From contig CALNVZ010003426.1 of NCBI GenBank assembly GCA_940671915.1, positions 7,467,832-7,531,831 of the forward strand: a stretch of 64,000 nt of DNA, given 5' to 3'. The translations under genes and the position numbers were made by a program. Source of the DNA: Paracentrotus lividus. Lineage: Eukaryota; Echinodermata; Echinoidea; Camarodonta; Echinidae. Below, in pieces: positions 43,552-55,617 of this stretch. Below the pieces are notes generated by a model, which was not told the DNA's origin, did not search any database, and worked only from the letters and a program-made list of their open reading frames with translations. Numbering within the stretch: the first letter of the stretch is position 1; each line of letters opens with the position of its first letter.

Positions 43552-44689
43552 GTTCTTACTCCATGCTTTACCTCTGTTGTCTTCGTCTGGTCTGACAATC
43601 ACAATACAATGGATGCTTTTTGTTGTTTTGTTTTAATTTTTGTTTTGTTTTTCTTCTGTTGTTTTTTTTCTTCTTTTTTTTTTCATTTGGAGGTAATGTG
43701 GTCCATAAGTCAGGTGAGGGTGGATCAAAGGTATGGAGTAAAAATCCCCACCTAGTAATAACTTTCTTTGGTAAGATATTAATACAAGTGTGCTAAAACT
43801 TGAGACAGGTGTGGTATTCATAACAAAAATGTGAGCTTTATCACCAAAGCTTCTCATCATGGTAAAAGCTACACTATAGCAATTTTCATTCTAGGGCAAG
43901 AGACAAATGCTTTAAAAAACTCAACTACGTATTTTTATACCTTCTCTTAAGGCGGACGACAAATCTCCTCTTACATCGGAGGATGATAAATCAATCTATT
44001 CATTTGAAATCATTATCGTGGCGAACGACAAATTAAGATTAGGGTATTATATATACCACATCTATAAAATCTGCTCTTCGTCCCAAATTTCAAACAAAGG
44101 ATGGGTTGACGTATCGATGAAATATGCGCGCCATTTCTGTCAATCCACACAATAATGTTTATACTATGAAATTGAATGGATGCTCTAGAAATGTTCAAGG
44201 GAGACAAAAACATACAATTGATTTCAGAAGAATATAATATCTTTTGTTCAAGTAATCTGGCACAATTTAGGTGACAACTTGTCATTCATGAAAAGACCGT
44301 CTGTGATATTCTTTCACTTTTAGTGTATATTTACGAAGACCTTGATGATAAAAAAGATCCATCAATAATTTTTCGATATTTCCGAGAACAGCTAGAGTAG
44401 GTCACGAAATGCTTATAAAAATGTACTCTTCCGTACCTTTTTCTATATTGATAAGATTTTCGTCTAATTCAATATTTCAGTATTGGGAAATCGTATGAAT
44501 TAATCAAATCACTTACTCAAGCAACATTTATCGGGGCTATCAAAAAAAGTCATATTTGTTTTAAAAATATAGAAACATTGGGCTTAATAATTGCTGCATT
44601 GAATTACTAGTACAAGTACTGGTAGATTATTGAGTTGTTGTTTTGTATTAGTTAGTTTTTTACCCCATTGTATACTTATTATCTCATAA
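41239..44689. other. Intergenic region, no gene supported
   Basis: AT-rich with pyrimidine-rich tracts (about 41760-42050 and (CT)n at 43164-43191), an A homopolymer of 30 at 43521-43550 and T-rich sequence to 43690. Frames of 61-90 codons are low in complexity or unrecognised. Close-packed TC runs account for most of them. Confidence 0.45.
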
Positions 44690-44938
44690 ATGATGAGTTG
44701 AGTTTACAGGTATGGTAACGCCTCTAACTTTAAGCTTATATTGCTATACCTCTGTATGTTACTCCATTATATTCCAACAATATTCTTGATCAAAATTATG
44801 TTATCTATATAAGATTTGACTGTAAACTGTTTTATATTATCTTGATCATGTTTTCTCCAAGGAGTTACTTCTATGTATCAATATGATGTATCATTCAGAA
44901 ATAAATGAATAAATAAATAAATAAATAAATACATATAT
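44690..44938 (+). mobile_element. Probable LINE 3' end with (AAAT)n tail
   Basis: A T-rich 3' UTR-like stretch ends in ATCATTCAGAAATAAATG and then (AAAT)n to about 44931. This is the form of a 5'-truncated LINE copy on the plus strand. No RT motif survives. Confidence 0.35.
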
Positions 44939-46177
44939 TTATGGTCTAATGTAGGTTTTTACATTTCCAGGGTGAAAGTTTACTTATTTCCTATTAATGA
45001 GGAAATTAAAATACAACACATTATTAACCGATTTCGAGGTCGGGTCTGTATGACCAAACATAATTTATCTAACTTTGAACTTCAAAACACCTACATTTAA
45101 ATTTGGCAACATTTCGTGTGCAGCACACCTAATCTGGCATATACAGTCATAATACCAAAACTAATGTTAAGCACCATTTAAAATCCTAGCAAGAAACTGT
45201 AAACGTGGTGAACTATTTTGATATAAAAACCTGATTATTCCATATATTTTTTGTTTGATATTGATATCCCGACCCAATCTCTCTAAACTACTAGTTTCAT
45301 GTATGACTTTCGGTTCAACGAGATTGTAATTGATCTGCAGGAACTCGTCAAAGTCGATTGACTTCTCTGAAATCTTCTATTTTTAAGCCCGATTGAGAGG
45401 GATCCTATTGAAAAGTCGTCGCGGTTTTGAAGGAGACGGAAGCAGGCTAATCAAACCGGCAACAATAGCGTCATAATAGGAGATGCGCGTGCCGTTACGC
45501 ACTGTTCCTCACCACCAAACATCCAAAGTAAAACGTAGAAGTCATCCCTGATTTGTCATTTATTGTCTACTAAATGTTCCATTTCCACGGCTCATCCCCA
45601 AGTCATTCGGCATATCATCGCCCAGAGTATCGATACGCCAATAAGTCCATGATAATACATTTAGCACACCTCTTATCTGTATGCATGTAGATTGTAGATA
45701 CCGGTATGAAAATTGAATTATGTTGTTGTTGGGGTGGCAAATTTCAATGCATAATTATAGTGATAACATTTTTTAAGAATTCGACAAATAAGTGCATCTT
45801 CTGATTTGATTAAATATATATATATATATAGTGGCAGGAAAATTATGAATTATATCTTTATTGATTGTGTATAATTCAAAATACAATCATCTGGGTGTTT
45901 ATTTTCTGGGGGGAAAAGGAGTTCATTAGATTGAAATGAAACCATTACCCCCAGTGCTTGAAGAAACAGAATGTCCCATAGTGTCGAACATGAGTATGGG
46001 TTTGGTTTTCCACAGGGTGTGCACAAAGTAATGTTCGGTTTCACATTGTGATTTTATTCCTTCACAATTTAAAAATTTAATTAAAGTATTGATATACTGA
46101 AATTAAATGGTGAAGATGAATTTACACTGTGTTTTACACTATGGGAAACTGTGTACTTTCCAGCTGGATTTGTCCAT
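44939..46177. other. Intergenic region, nothing recognised
   Basis: AT-rich with a somewhat GC-richer part at about 45300-45500 and a short (TA)n at 45814-45831. Confidence 0.45.
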
Positions 46178-46460
46178 TACACTGTAAAATACGCTATTTA
46201 AATATTTTAAACAACTAAAAGTGCTGTTTAAGCCACTCTCTATAACAACGTTGTTAAAAAAAAATTGAACAACGTTGTTAAAATTCTAAACCACGTTGGT
46301 GAAATTTTAAACAGCCATTAATTAATTAATTAATTAATTAATTAATTAATTAAATTTCTAACTTTGGTTGTTTAAAATTTTAAGAAACGTTGTTAAAAGT
46401 GACCGGCTTAAACAACACTTTTTGTTGTTTAAAAAAAATAAGCAGCGTTTATACAGTGTA
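46178..46460. mobile_element. TACACTGT-type MITE with GTTGTTTAAA motif, copy 2
   Basis: Ends TACACTGTAAAATACGCT and its approximate inverse AGCGTTTATACAGTGTA. The interior repeats AACAACGTTGTTAAAATT-like strings in both orientations, plus an (ATTA)n run at 46316-46353. Same family as 16415-16965 but without its tRNA-like insert. Confidence 0.75.
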
Positions 46461-47813
46461 TTTTATACTACATCAAGAGGATACTGTTGATGTTACGTTG
46501 GGAATAATGTGCTTCTGATGGGATAATATGTTTTTGGAAGTATTATTATGATATTATTAGTATTGATGGTAACGAATACGAAATGGAGAATCCCTTTTCA
46601 CTCGTTGCTGCATTTTGTTTGAATTATTTATTTTACACACATCTATTAAACTGCACTTACTCAATACAGCCGGGTGATTTTTTTTTCTGGGCTTGTTAAA
46701 CGTTGTTTTTTTTTTTCACATTCGGCCCATTCCCCAGATATTTCATGTAATATTTCTTCACCGTTCTTCCACCGAGGTCTATTTTACCTAAAAACCTAAA
46801 TGTAAGCCTTCCCAATATATAACAATACTCATCAAGTACCATTCCGAGGGCAGATCGATTTAGGATATTACGCAATCATTGTTATTATCGAAATTGGGAT
46901 ATAATGTTTATTTATTACATTATCCATCATTATCCGTCTCTTTTAGAGGATGGAACAAACATGATGATTTAAGAATGACATTTTCATCATTTAATGCGAC
47001 GCATAATTTAACATCCAGATGTTGGTACTACTTTCATTGTAACAATAAGGAGATGATAACGCTTATATTGTCTAAATAAGAATAGGATGCTACTTTCAAA
47101 TTGTCCAAATTAGAATAACATTTAGAGCATTTAAGTCGTCAAAATAAAGATCATCTTTGTCGAAACTCATCCACTAAAATATTAACGGATTTAACAAATT
47201 AGTGAAAAACATAACCTGACAAATCTGCAGTCATAAGCAATAGCCATTTATAATGTTTTCTGTTTTGTTTTGTTTTGTTTTGTTTTGTTTTGATTTGTTT
47301 TGTTTTTGTTTTGTTTTGTTTTTTCATTTTATTTTCAACGACAAAAGACATTTAAGTGACGGGAAGGGAATTACAATTTACAATAAGTCATATTTACATT
47401 CATAAATGTCATGGATTTATGGGCGTGGTTGGTGTGTGGGTTATTATGATCAATAGAAAAATATTTATTATGATGATGTTCGAATAAAAATTATGAATTT
47501 ATCCAGAAAGTATGTACACTTTTCTGGTAATTTTCTTTCTTTTTTGTATGTTCTCGGTAATTCTCTTGAAGAAGAAAAAATACTTTTGCACAAGCATCAT
47601 CAATGCCCTGCTTATATAATTAGACCTAAGTCTATAAATACATGAAAGTTGTATAAATCAGACTCAATTGCATCCCATTACAAGATTATAGTTTCAAGTT
47701 ACGGCACTTACATTATAAGGTTATCTAAAAAGTTCTTTTGGGGGAGGGGGCAATGAAATTGTCCAGCAATGTAGGCACGTATTACCAGAATTGGGCGATT
47801 ACATACACTGTAA
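46461..47813. other. Intergenic region with (GTTTT)n
   Basis: AT-rich. (TTTTG)n at about 47260-47320. No gene supported. Confidence 0.45.
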
Positions 47814-48132
47814 AAAAATATATGTATTTTTACAGAATCTGCTGTCAGCAGAGTCGCCATAAAAAAATGTAATTAAAAAAAACAGTTTTGTTGTAAGTTT
47901 CTCCTGCAAATAATTACGTGAGAAATACAAAATATACATCAGGAGTAACACATTTTGTTCCGTTTTAACCAAATACGTATGTTATAAAACTCTTATGATA
48001 TTTTTCCTTCTCAACATTATTCTTAAGGGAGAAATTTACAGCAAAACTGTATTTTAAATTACATTTTAGTATGGCGACTCTGCTGACATCACTTTGCTGT
48101 ATTTTGTCTGTATTTTTTTTTTTTACAGTGTA
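47814..48132. mobile_element. TACACTGT-type MITE with CAGCAGAGTCGCCAT arms
   Basis: Ends TACACTGTAAAAAAATA and its inverse with a longer T run. Internal inverted arms CTGTCAGCAGAGTCGCCATA (about 47842) and TATGGCGACTCTGCTGACA (about 48071). 319 bp, flanked by TA. Terminal sequence is shared with 46178-46460; the core is unrelated. Confidence 0.8.
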
Positions 48133-48200
48133 CATGAATATACAACATTTCAAATAAATACGAGTTAGGGTTTACCAATGAACCATGAAAACCCATCTCT

Positions 48201-48247
48201 AGAGCCAGAAGGGTTGTCTATCATAGATTTTAGGCCCTTCTGGCTCT
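48201..48247. other. 13-bp perfect hairpin
   Basis: AGAGCCAGAAGGG and CCCTTCTGGCTCT are exact inverted copies with a 21-nt loop. It could be the core of a small MITE whose ends I cannot define. Confidence 0.5.
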
Positions 48248-48394
48248 CATTATATGCTCGGGAAGTCCACGATAACCAATTAGACCATCAGTATTTACAC
48301 ACAGGGTTTAAAGCGTAGGTGGGAAACACTAGACAGTAACTGAACGTTCACAAGGTCTACCCAGACTTGCCTGTGCCGAAGGTCCTAGCTTGAT

Positions 48395-48760
48395 CGCACT
48401 CATATAAGTTCGCGCGTTCGACACTTCACAAACTTTTCTTTTCACCTTACAGATCAGTCACAACGGCCTACCAGAATCCACACCGACGCCAGACGAACAC
48501 CCCAAAATACATTGCAGCGGATGGAGGGCTGGTGCTTGATTTGGAGAGGGTTTGTATACGTGTGACTGGGTTATCCCAACAAAAAACTCGCATATTTTCC
48601 CGTCGTGCTTCTTCTGTATTTGTCCGTTTCGTCTTGGTGTTCTTTTGTTCGGTTTCTTTGTTGCTGGTCGCGTGCCCTGTAGGAAGAGTGAATAGGTCTG
48701 TCGGGTAGTCAATACTGGCTCCCCGTAGAACCATTTACCGTAAACTGACGCGACAGTACT
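48395..48760 (-). other. GC-richer segment with two overlapping unrecognised frames
   Basis: Two minus-strand frames of 84 and 88 codons overlap almost completely in different registers. Neither looks like a known family. On the plus strand an acceptor-like TTTTCTTTTCACCTTACAG ends at 48452. Composition differs from the AT-rich flanks. It might be an exon or a repeat; I cannot choose. Confidence 0.25.
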
Positions 48761-49590
48761 ATTTACTTGAAAACTCAGGAGGGCATGGAGTTAGGGGTAT
48801 AGTATTTGCTGGCAACTCAAACTTCAATAGTCACAGTCATGGCGTTATTAGTTTACAGTTGCTCCAAAATTCGAAATTCCTAGTTAGAAATACAAAAACT
48901 TATTTTTCAGGCAAATGAGTTCTTCTGTGGTACCAGCAGAAGGGCCGCGGAGCATCCTCACCTTTTTAAAATTCCATTAATGATGTTTCGGTTTTTGCAC
49001 CGTCGGTCCCTCCCCCTTTCAATAGTGCTCTGTCGCCTCTGCGACTATCATTATAAAGTGATTGGCTTTGGTTAATTCCTTTCCAACTCCATGGTTAATC
49101 CGAATGTTTTGTTTTTGCAAGCACCAGAACTTAGGTTTTTGTGGAATGAAAACGGTTCCCGTTCGTGAACACTTTGGCTGAAGCATATTTTCAAAAACAA
49201 TGGGACAATTCTACCACATTGCACATTTTGTTCTCAATTCTCAATCTCAATTGCCACTGCTACGTCATCGGGGTCTCCCTTCCATTGTTAGACTGAGACT
49301 TCATGGTTTCATGTAAGGGGAACCGTTCATGTATAAAGTATTTTTTTTTTTAATGTAAAAAAGAACATGGATTTGGTGTGAATACCCCTTTGAAGGTGTA
49401 AAGTTAAATCCTTGGGTCATCTTGAGTTCTAAGCGAGTAGGCCTATTGTATGAAAATTTATGAGGAAAAAAAAATAGGATGCCACACATCGGTTTGTGAA
49501 TAGAATTACAAATAACAAAAAAAAAAGAAAATAACTTTGTAGGAATGTTCTTGAATGAATTGACTCACATATTATATGTAAATTTGGTAT
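48761..49590. other. Intergenic region, nothing recognised
   Basis: Mixed composition with no convincing frame or TIR. Confidence 0.45.
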
Positions 49591-49870
49591 CATAGAGAAG
49601 ATAAGATAAGATATGATTTATTCAATAAAATCGTCGCAGCCAAAGGCTGAATTGAGATTAATTTACAAATAGTTTCACATGGTGAAAAGTGTAATACATA
49701 TTATAACAATACAATAATACAATTTAAAAGCGTTTACAATTGGGGATATTTTGATCATACGTAATGAGATATAGATTGACAAGGGTATACATTCTCTAAA
49801 TATAGGCTACTTAATGAAATATTAACGTAATGAAATATCATGGTAAGTACATGTATATTGACCTCTTTTA
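49591..49870 (-). mobile_element. Probable antisense LINE 3' end with (GATAA)n tail
   Basis: AGATAAGATAAGATATGATT at the left followed by TATTCAATAAAA. On the minus strand this is a 3' UTR ending in a pentamer repeat, like the element at 23451. No RT frame. Confidence 0.35.
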
Positions 49871-50139
49871 AATGAAAGGTAGTTTGTATAGACTGTAACT
49901 GTAACTTCTATAAATTAATCTAGAAAGGGGGAAATAATGAATATCTCGATAACAAGAAACAAAAACGACGATTATTAGCTGTTACTTCAATCTATAATTT
50001 AACACAGCACCTATACTATACAAGTAGTATATCACGTATTAAAAAAAAATCACGAATTGATTGATTTGACATGGAATATCTAAATTATGCAAACCTGAGG
50101 AGGTTTAAAAGCGAAGAAGGTAATAAATTGCTGATTGTG

Positions 50140-51300
50140 TGTATATAAACGCAACACAAAAAGAAAGTTCCCCCTAGTTCAGATATCAATATTTTTTTAA
50201 CCGGGAGGAGTTGAAAAAAATATAATTATATGTCCATGTGAAATTTAATTAGCTACCGTGGGAGCGAATTTTTTGATAAATCATCAAGTCATGTTTCAGT
50301 GAGCAATGGGTTGAATGCAAAAATTTCATTTTTGAAATTCACAAGCCTAAAATCACAACTTTGATTCAATGATATCGGACTCATTTTCAAATTTTAAACA
50401 TTTTGCACGTTAGAATGTATCCAAAACGTGCTTCCCAACATAGGGCCTACGGAAAGGAAATTTGCGTCAAATTTCGCGGTTGAGTGAGCAGGCAGCCAAA
50501 ATTGCCCAAACTGCGATTTTTACTTCTTTGCCATGGTATATTTGATCAAATATAATGGAATTCTTGTTTTGGAAGTGTATGCAACCAATATCCCTTCATT
50601 CAAGGTTGAATGAACACATCAAACAACAAAAAATAGGCCATTTTAGAATTTCAAAGTGGTATTGCAGTCATTTTATGCACTAAAAATCATCTTTACAACT
50701 TTTTTTGGCTGTGTTTATATTCTTTGGGCACGTGTCAATGATCCTATGGTATTTATTTACAAATTCATGCTTCAGTGAGCCCGTGAGACTCGAAAAGCCA
50801 TTTTTTCAGGTATGTACTAAAATTCAAATTCTTACATTGATTTAATATAACAATCCTCTTTGGTGAGTTCTTCTCATTTAATTTTCACAAAAATCCAGAT
50901 GTTTCACGCCTCAGTGGGCACAAGATACAAAAAAATCATGCAAATGAGAAGAAAGTTTGGGGCTTCGTCATGGTTCAGTGACTTCTCGAATACGTAATTT
51001 AAAGGATCATGTTAGATAGAGACCAGGAGAAGCTATTTGGAAAGCTTCATAAAATAACTCACAGTCGAATCGGCAAAAATTGACAATTGAAATATGCCGA
51101 ATTTCACTTTTGTTAAACCTCTGTACATAAAGTCAATGGATGAGGAGATCAATACCTGACAAATGTGAAATTTATTATTAAGGACACAGAAATTAACTCA
51201 GTCATGTCTGTATACCAATTTGACTTATTTCATGGATTTTGTCTTAATTTAACAGGTTTAAACTCGAGTGTGATTCCTTAATTAAATTGAGTATTCTAGG
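50140..51300. repeat. Unassigned repeat-like region with recurring CAGTGAGC
   Basis: TCAGTGAGC or a close variant occurs at about 50297, 50483, 50775, 50913 and 50976, each followed by a purine-rich string, in an otherwise AT-rich block that begins with AACGCAACACAAAAAGAAAG. It looks like a dispersed repeat, but I cannot find matching ends, so type and limits are uncertain. Confidence 0.3.
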
Positions 51301-51424
51301 GAAAAGGGACATAAATGCTGTCGAACTTTTCCGATAAGCAAAATAATTGAGAAAGTCAATATGACGGCATGCAGGAGACAGAAAGCCCACTAAATTATAA
51401 AGATCCAAAATAAGACGAAATACT

Positions 51425-51960
51425 TGGTTTTTTGGGGGTTTCGTCTTTATTCGTTGTTATGATTGTTGTGTTTGTTGCTTGGTTGTTGTTGTTGTTGTTG
51501 TTGTTTTTTTTTTTAATGTTTGTTTTTTGTTGTATGTGTGTGTGTGTTTTTTTTTTTTTTAATGTGCCAAGTAAAATGGTTATAGTCCGTTCCCCCATGG
51601 TTCTTGCATTATTGTTTGCTTGCCCGACCCCCCCTACTCCCCCATACCCCCCCCCCAAAAAAAAAAAAAAAAAAAAAAAAAAAACACACACACATACACA
51701 AACTTTTAAAAAAAATAAAGAGAACAAAACGAAAAGCCATCCTGAAACTACTTTTGTTCGATTGTCAACCTTCTCATGGACAATAATTTTTTTTTTCAGA
51801 AAAGCCGCCATAATGGACTACCTACATCGCCTAAAAAATAATTCTCCTTCTTCTTCTTTTTCTTTCCCTCTTATTTTGCAGTGTGTGTTTCTTTTTTATT
51901 TATTTTTTTTTCGCTTTTTTTTTTATTTTATTTTTTTAAATTCTAGTTTTGGGGTGGCTT
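51425..51960. repeat. Low-complexity block
   Basis: (TTG)n, poly-T, (TG)n, poly-C, a poly-A run of about 27 and (CA)n follow in close succession. The 190-codon plus frame and 138-codon minus frame over this block are artefacts of that composition. Confidence 0.85.
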
Positions 51961-53689
51961 GTTTATCTCATGACATGTATGAATTTATTTTTGAAAATAA
52001 TTGAACGGCATCCGTGAGAATTTTAGTTTTATTGTCACCAAACTCATCGGATTGTCAACATCCAATATCACTAAATACTTGATACTTGATGTGGTAATCC
52101 CTCTGGCAGCTCACTAAGGATGCTATACTGGGATGATCGACAAGATGAGTTGTCGCAAGGGGTGCCATGAAGTGAGTTGGTGGGTGGACAAAGCACTTTA
52201 TATATGTACAGTAAAATATGCTATGTCCAGTGCGAGTAAAAACAATCCCAGTATGTTTAAACTATGTGAGAGCCAACAGGAGGCTGGAGTGTTCTGATGA
52301 AGGGTAATGCAGCCTCCTTGAAACTAAAATACTGAACGAAACTAGAATTAATTTATATCAGTACGCCTGCGTGAAACATAGAAATGTGTAAATGGGACCT
52401 TTGTATCAGACACGTACAAAAGGGGTCTGTGAAAAATTAACGAGTTACGATCGTAGTTTGCACAAGCAGACGAAACACACAGTACAGAGTTCAGATGAAA
52501 ACGACTTAAAGCATAATGTCAGTTTTCTGCCGTAAAGAAAATGATCATAATAATAATCCTACAGCTATGCTTCTGCTTATTTGACAGAGTAAAACTCAAA
52601 GAACTAGTTTATGCAATGGTCTAATTTCAACTTTGTTTAAGACGCAAACGAGTTACTGCCTGTGTCCACAGACTAGCACCGACGCGCATTGCTTTAAATA
52701 CCTGTTCGGGTATTATGGTAAACATATCGCAGGCATAAAGTCAATGTATTCCATCATTCCTTTCAGAAGCGATTACTATATTATCCATCAAACATGTCAT
52801 GTGAAAACACAATGAAAGAGAATACGAATGAAAATGTCATCAAATCACCCAAACAACCTCCCCCTCAAAAAATCTCCGAGATGCACAAAAAAATCAAAAG
52901 CAAATCATAAAAGAGTCAGCTATAATTCGAAAGCTATCAGACAGGGCTATATGTGCGTGCATGCATGCGTGATTATAAACGAAGCTTACGGACACGTGCG
53001 CGCATTGTATTATAGTCCATACCAAGCAGAATAAACCGGCATTGTCACGGCTTCATGGCTTCGGCCGTTTTTAGCTTCTATTTTTTCAAGAAAAGAGGAC
53101 AAGTCGCTCTATAATTTCCCACCAGCTCATCTTGTCAACATCCAGATGGTGCTGGAAGCGTGGGAATTTTGATTTCCCATCAATAACCTTGTATTTTGGT
53201 GTCGATGAGTGTGATGAAGAAAAGGGAGAGCGTGAGAGAGAGGATGCGTGGTACGAGAGGAGGAAGTCAGATGGAAAATACAAAAATTAATTAAACCGAT
53301 TTATCGGTATTTATGAAATAACGCTGTGATATTCCCGCCACTTTTGACATATTGTTTTTTTTTTTTTTTTATTTAAAGCGCCAAAATTATGTTAGATGAA
53401 ATCGTCATTTTGTAATTTGTGATCATATTTTTCAATCTGATGATGTTTGTTTGGAATTTACATATTGTTATTTTAAATGTATACTTTGATAAAATATGTC
53501 TGTTTTAATAATAATTAATTTGGATATTACATCTTTGATTTTATTTAATGTTAATTAATTTTATAATAAACAGTGACTGCAAGCATATATATACATGTAA
53601 ATATATAGTACTAGATATCATTAACAAAACCGAGCTGAGTTTTTTCAGTCATGCATCTCCCTAAATCTCAAATAACTTCTACGTATCAG
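51961..53689. other. Intergenic region, nothing recognised
   Basis: AT-rich. Frames of 60-68 codons are unrecognised. Confidence 0.45.
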
Positions 53690-53836
53690 GACATCTCCCC
53701 CGGAGGACAACTCCCCCGAGGACAACTCCCACCGGACATCTCCTCCGGTGGACAACTCCCCCGGAGGGCAACTCCCCCGGAGGACATCTCCTCGGAGGGC
53801 AACTCCCCCGGAGGGCAACTCCCCCGGAGGACATAT
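53690..53836. repeat. 16-bp tandem repeat, GGACAACTCCCCCGGA unit, about nine copies
   Basis: Units alternate GGACATCTCC, GGACAACTCC and GGGCAACTCC followed by CCCGGA. The 16-bp period rules out a simple peptide repeat. The opposite-strand version recurs, more diverged, at 56543-56812. Confidence 0.8.
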
Positions 53837-54154
53837 TATTAGTATTACTGACCGTAAGACAAATCGATATTTATGACCACGCCTGAAAGGTGGTCAAATG
53901 TTGTTTTTTTAAAAACCATCCCGGAGGAGAACAGATCCACATGGAAGACAGACGGAGGGCCAAATTGTTGCTACTCATTAACTTTTGCTCCATTTGCGCT
54001 TTTTTTAAAAACCGAAATAGGCTAGCCATTCATGAAAATACAAAATCTTTGGCAAAATTGTTTTTCCGCCGAAGGGTGTTAAAGTGTGGCAGCTTTAGAG
54101 GCACACTGCAATCGGAACCGAATTAGATCGTCAGAATAGAAAGGGGGAATGGTT
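53837..54154. other. Intergenic spacer
   Basis: No recognisable gene. The 78-codon frame at 53890 has no known features. Confidence 0.4.
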
Positions 54155-54995
54155 ATGGTTATATCTCACTTCGCAGAGACTGATTTGGGACTAGGGGAAG
54201 GTGGGGCATAACGGACCCTAGGGGCAAAACGGAACTTTCTCATAGCTTGACATCAAAAGTATTTCTTTCTATAAAATGTATTGCAGTAAATGAGGCATTG
54301 CTGCACCAATTTACCACTGAAGTTTCATCGAAAAAAATCAATACCTACAGAGGGGGGTGCCATTCAAAAATTTGTACCCCTCTGATGTAGGGTATTTCTG
54401 CTTGGGGCAAAATGGAACCCAATGGTGTGGGGCAAAAAGGACCATAATTTGGCTGACCCTGGGGAGAATTTGGTGTGCTCGCATCCCTTCTGGAGACTTC
54501 CAAAAGTACATTTATTTTGCCAACTTGAACAAATTTTGACAAATCAGTCCCCAGGAGTTGATTATTTCTTACGGGGCAAAACGGTACCCCATAATAGGGT
54601 ACCATTTTGCCCCAACAAAATATGCACGGAGTCAATTTTGCCCCGCTAGTGGGGCAAAACGGACCTTTTCCGATATTTTTTCAGCTTCATTTTGCCGGAA
54701 GTATGAAAGAGATGAGAATTATTGATCGATTGTTTATCAAACTTCAATAAGAACTCGTCAAGGAAATATCATTTTTATAGTCTTGCTCCTATCTGTGACG
54801 TCACAGAAGCCACTTGAAGTTACGTGGTCCGTTATGCCCCACCTTCCCCTACTTTCAGACGGTTTCGAAACTTGTCGCGGTTACGTCTCCACGACAGAAA
54901 AAAAAAGTATCCGTCGCGGAGATGTCTCAAAACCTTTTTTTTTTCCGTCGTGGAGACGTCTCGGAGATGTCTTCGCAACGTCTCCGCCGCAAGGC
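54155..54995. mobile_element. Old GAGACGTCTC-family element split by a TA-flanked insertion
   Basis: Left part: ATATCTCACTTCGCAGAGAC then GATTTGGGAC. Right part from 54852: CTTTCAGACGG, then CGCGGAGATGTCTC, GTGGAGACGTCTCGGAG and ACGTCTCCGCCGC. These match the family at 30993-31358. The two parts are separated exactly by the element 54192-54851. The right terminus is degraded. Confidence 0.65.
54192..54851. mobile_element. TA-flanked TAGGGGA element with GGGGCAAAACGGACC motif
   Basis: Ends TAGGGGAAGGTGGGGCATAA and its exact inverse to 54851, with CGGACC beyond, so the TIR is about 26 bp. GGGGCAAAA(C/T)GGA(C/A)C or its complement recurs about eight times inside. 660 bp, no transposase. It is nested in an older element, and the TA at each end fits a TA target duplication. 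Confidence 0.8.
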
Positions 54996-55119
54996 TACAA
55001 AAGAGTAGTGGAGTGTGTAACGGCCTATCTACTCATATTCTTCAGGAAAAGGAAGATGTGTCACAATCAAAACTTAGGTAATAAATTAATTTGCTCGATT
55101 AGCAGCCGTGATTGGGTCC

Positions 55120-55162
55120 AGTTCTTTTTTTCTTTTTTTCTAGTTCTTTTTTTTTTTTTTCT

Positions 55163-55193
<31 letters not shown>

Positions 55194-55205
55194 ATTAAAA
55201 AAAAT
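55120..55205. repeat. Poly-T-rich tract
   Basis: T runs broken by single C, ending in poly-A. Confidence 0.85.
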
Positions 55206-55617
55206 GCTCAATTCTTTGGCAAGAAATTATGATTAAACAAATCAAATTTTCATGGGAAAGGGGTCAACAGGGGTCAACCACCTCACGAGATCCAATATTT
55301 GCATCCCTTTAAAACCCACTTACCGCTAATGGATATCAATATAGCATCTATTATACTGAAGGCAATGCATTCACTTGTGCAGCGCTTGTGTTTCTACATA
55401 TTTAGCGTCCAAAGAAGAGATCTAAGAAGAAATCCCATGAAAACATTAGTATTTAACATAAATAATTACCAATTAAGCAACCGTGTAACATAACGGGGTA
55501 CATCCCCGTAAGGTTATCCCCATCCCCATTTGTCATCCATGATGGGATGCGCCGGGAGAAAAGTACTGGAATAATTTAAAAAGAAAAGACAAATCAAAGA
55601 GGTTGGCATAAAATTGA
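55206..55617. other. Intergenic spacer
   Basis: AT-rich. Nothing recognised. Confidence 0.4.

Noticed and set aside
51432..52004. 190-codon plus-strand frame
   Set aside because: Runs through poly-T, poly-C, poly-A and dinucleotide repeats; hydrophobic or Lys-rich low complexity.
53690..53836. CRISPR-like array
   Set aside because: A contiguous 16-bp tandem repeat without unique spacers, in a eukaryotic context; a minisatellite.
54783..55232. 149-codon plus frame
   Set aside because: Joins a transposon end, a degraded MITE and a poly-T tract; no domain.
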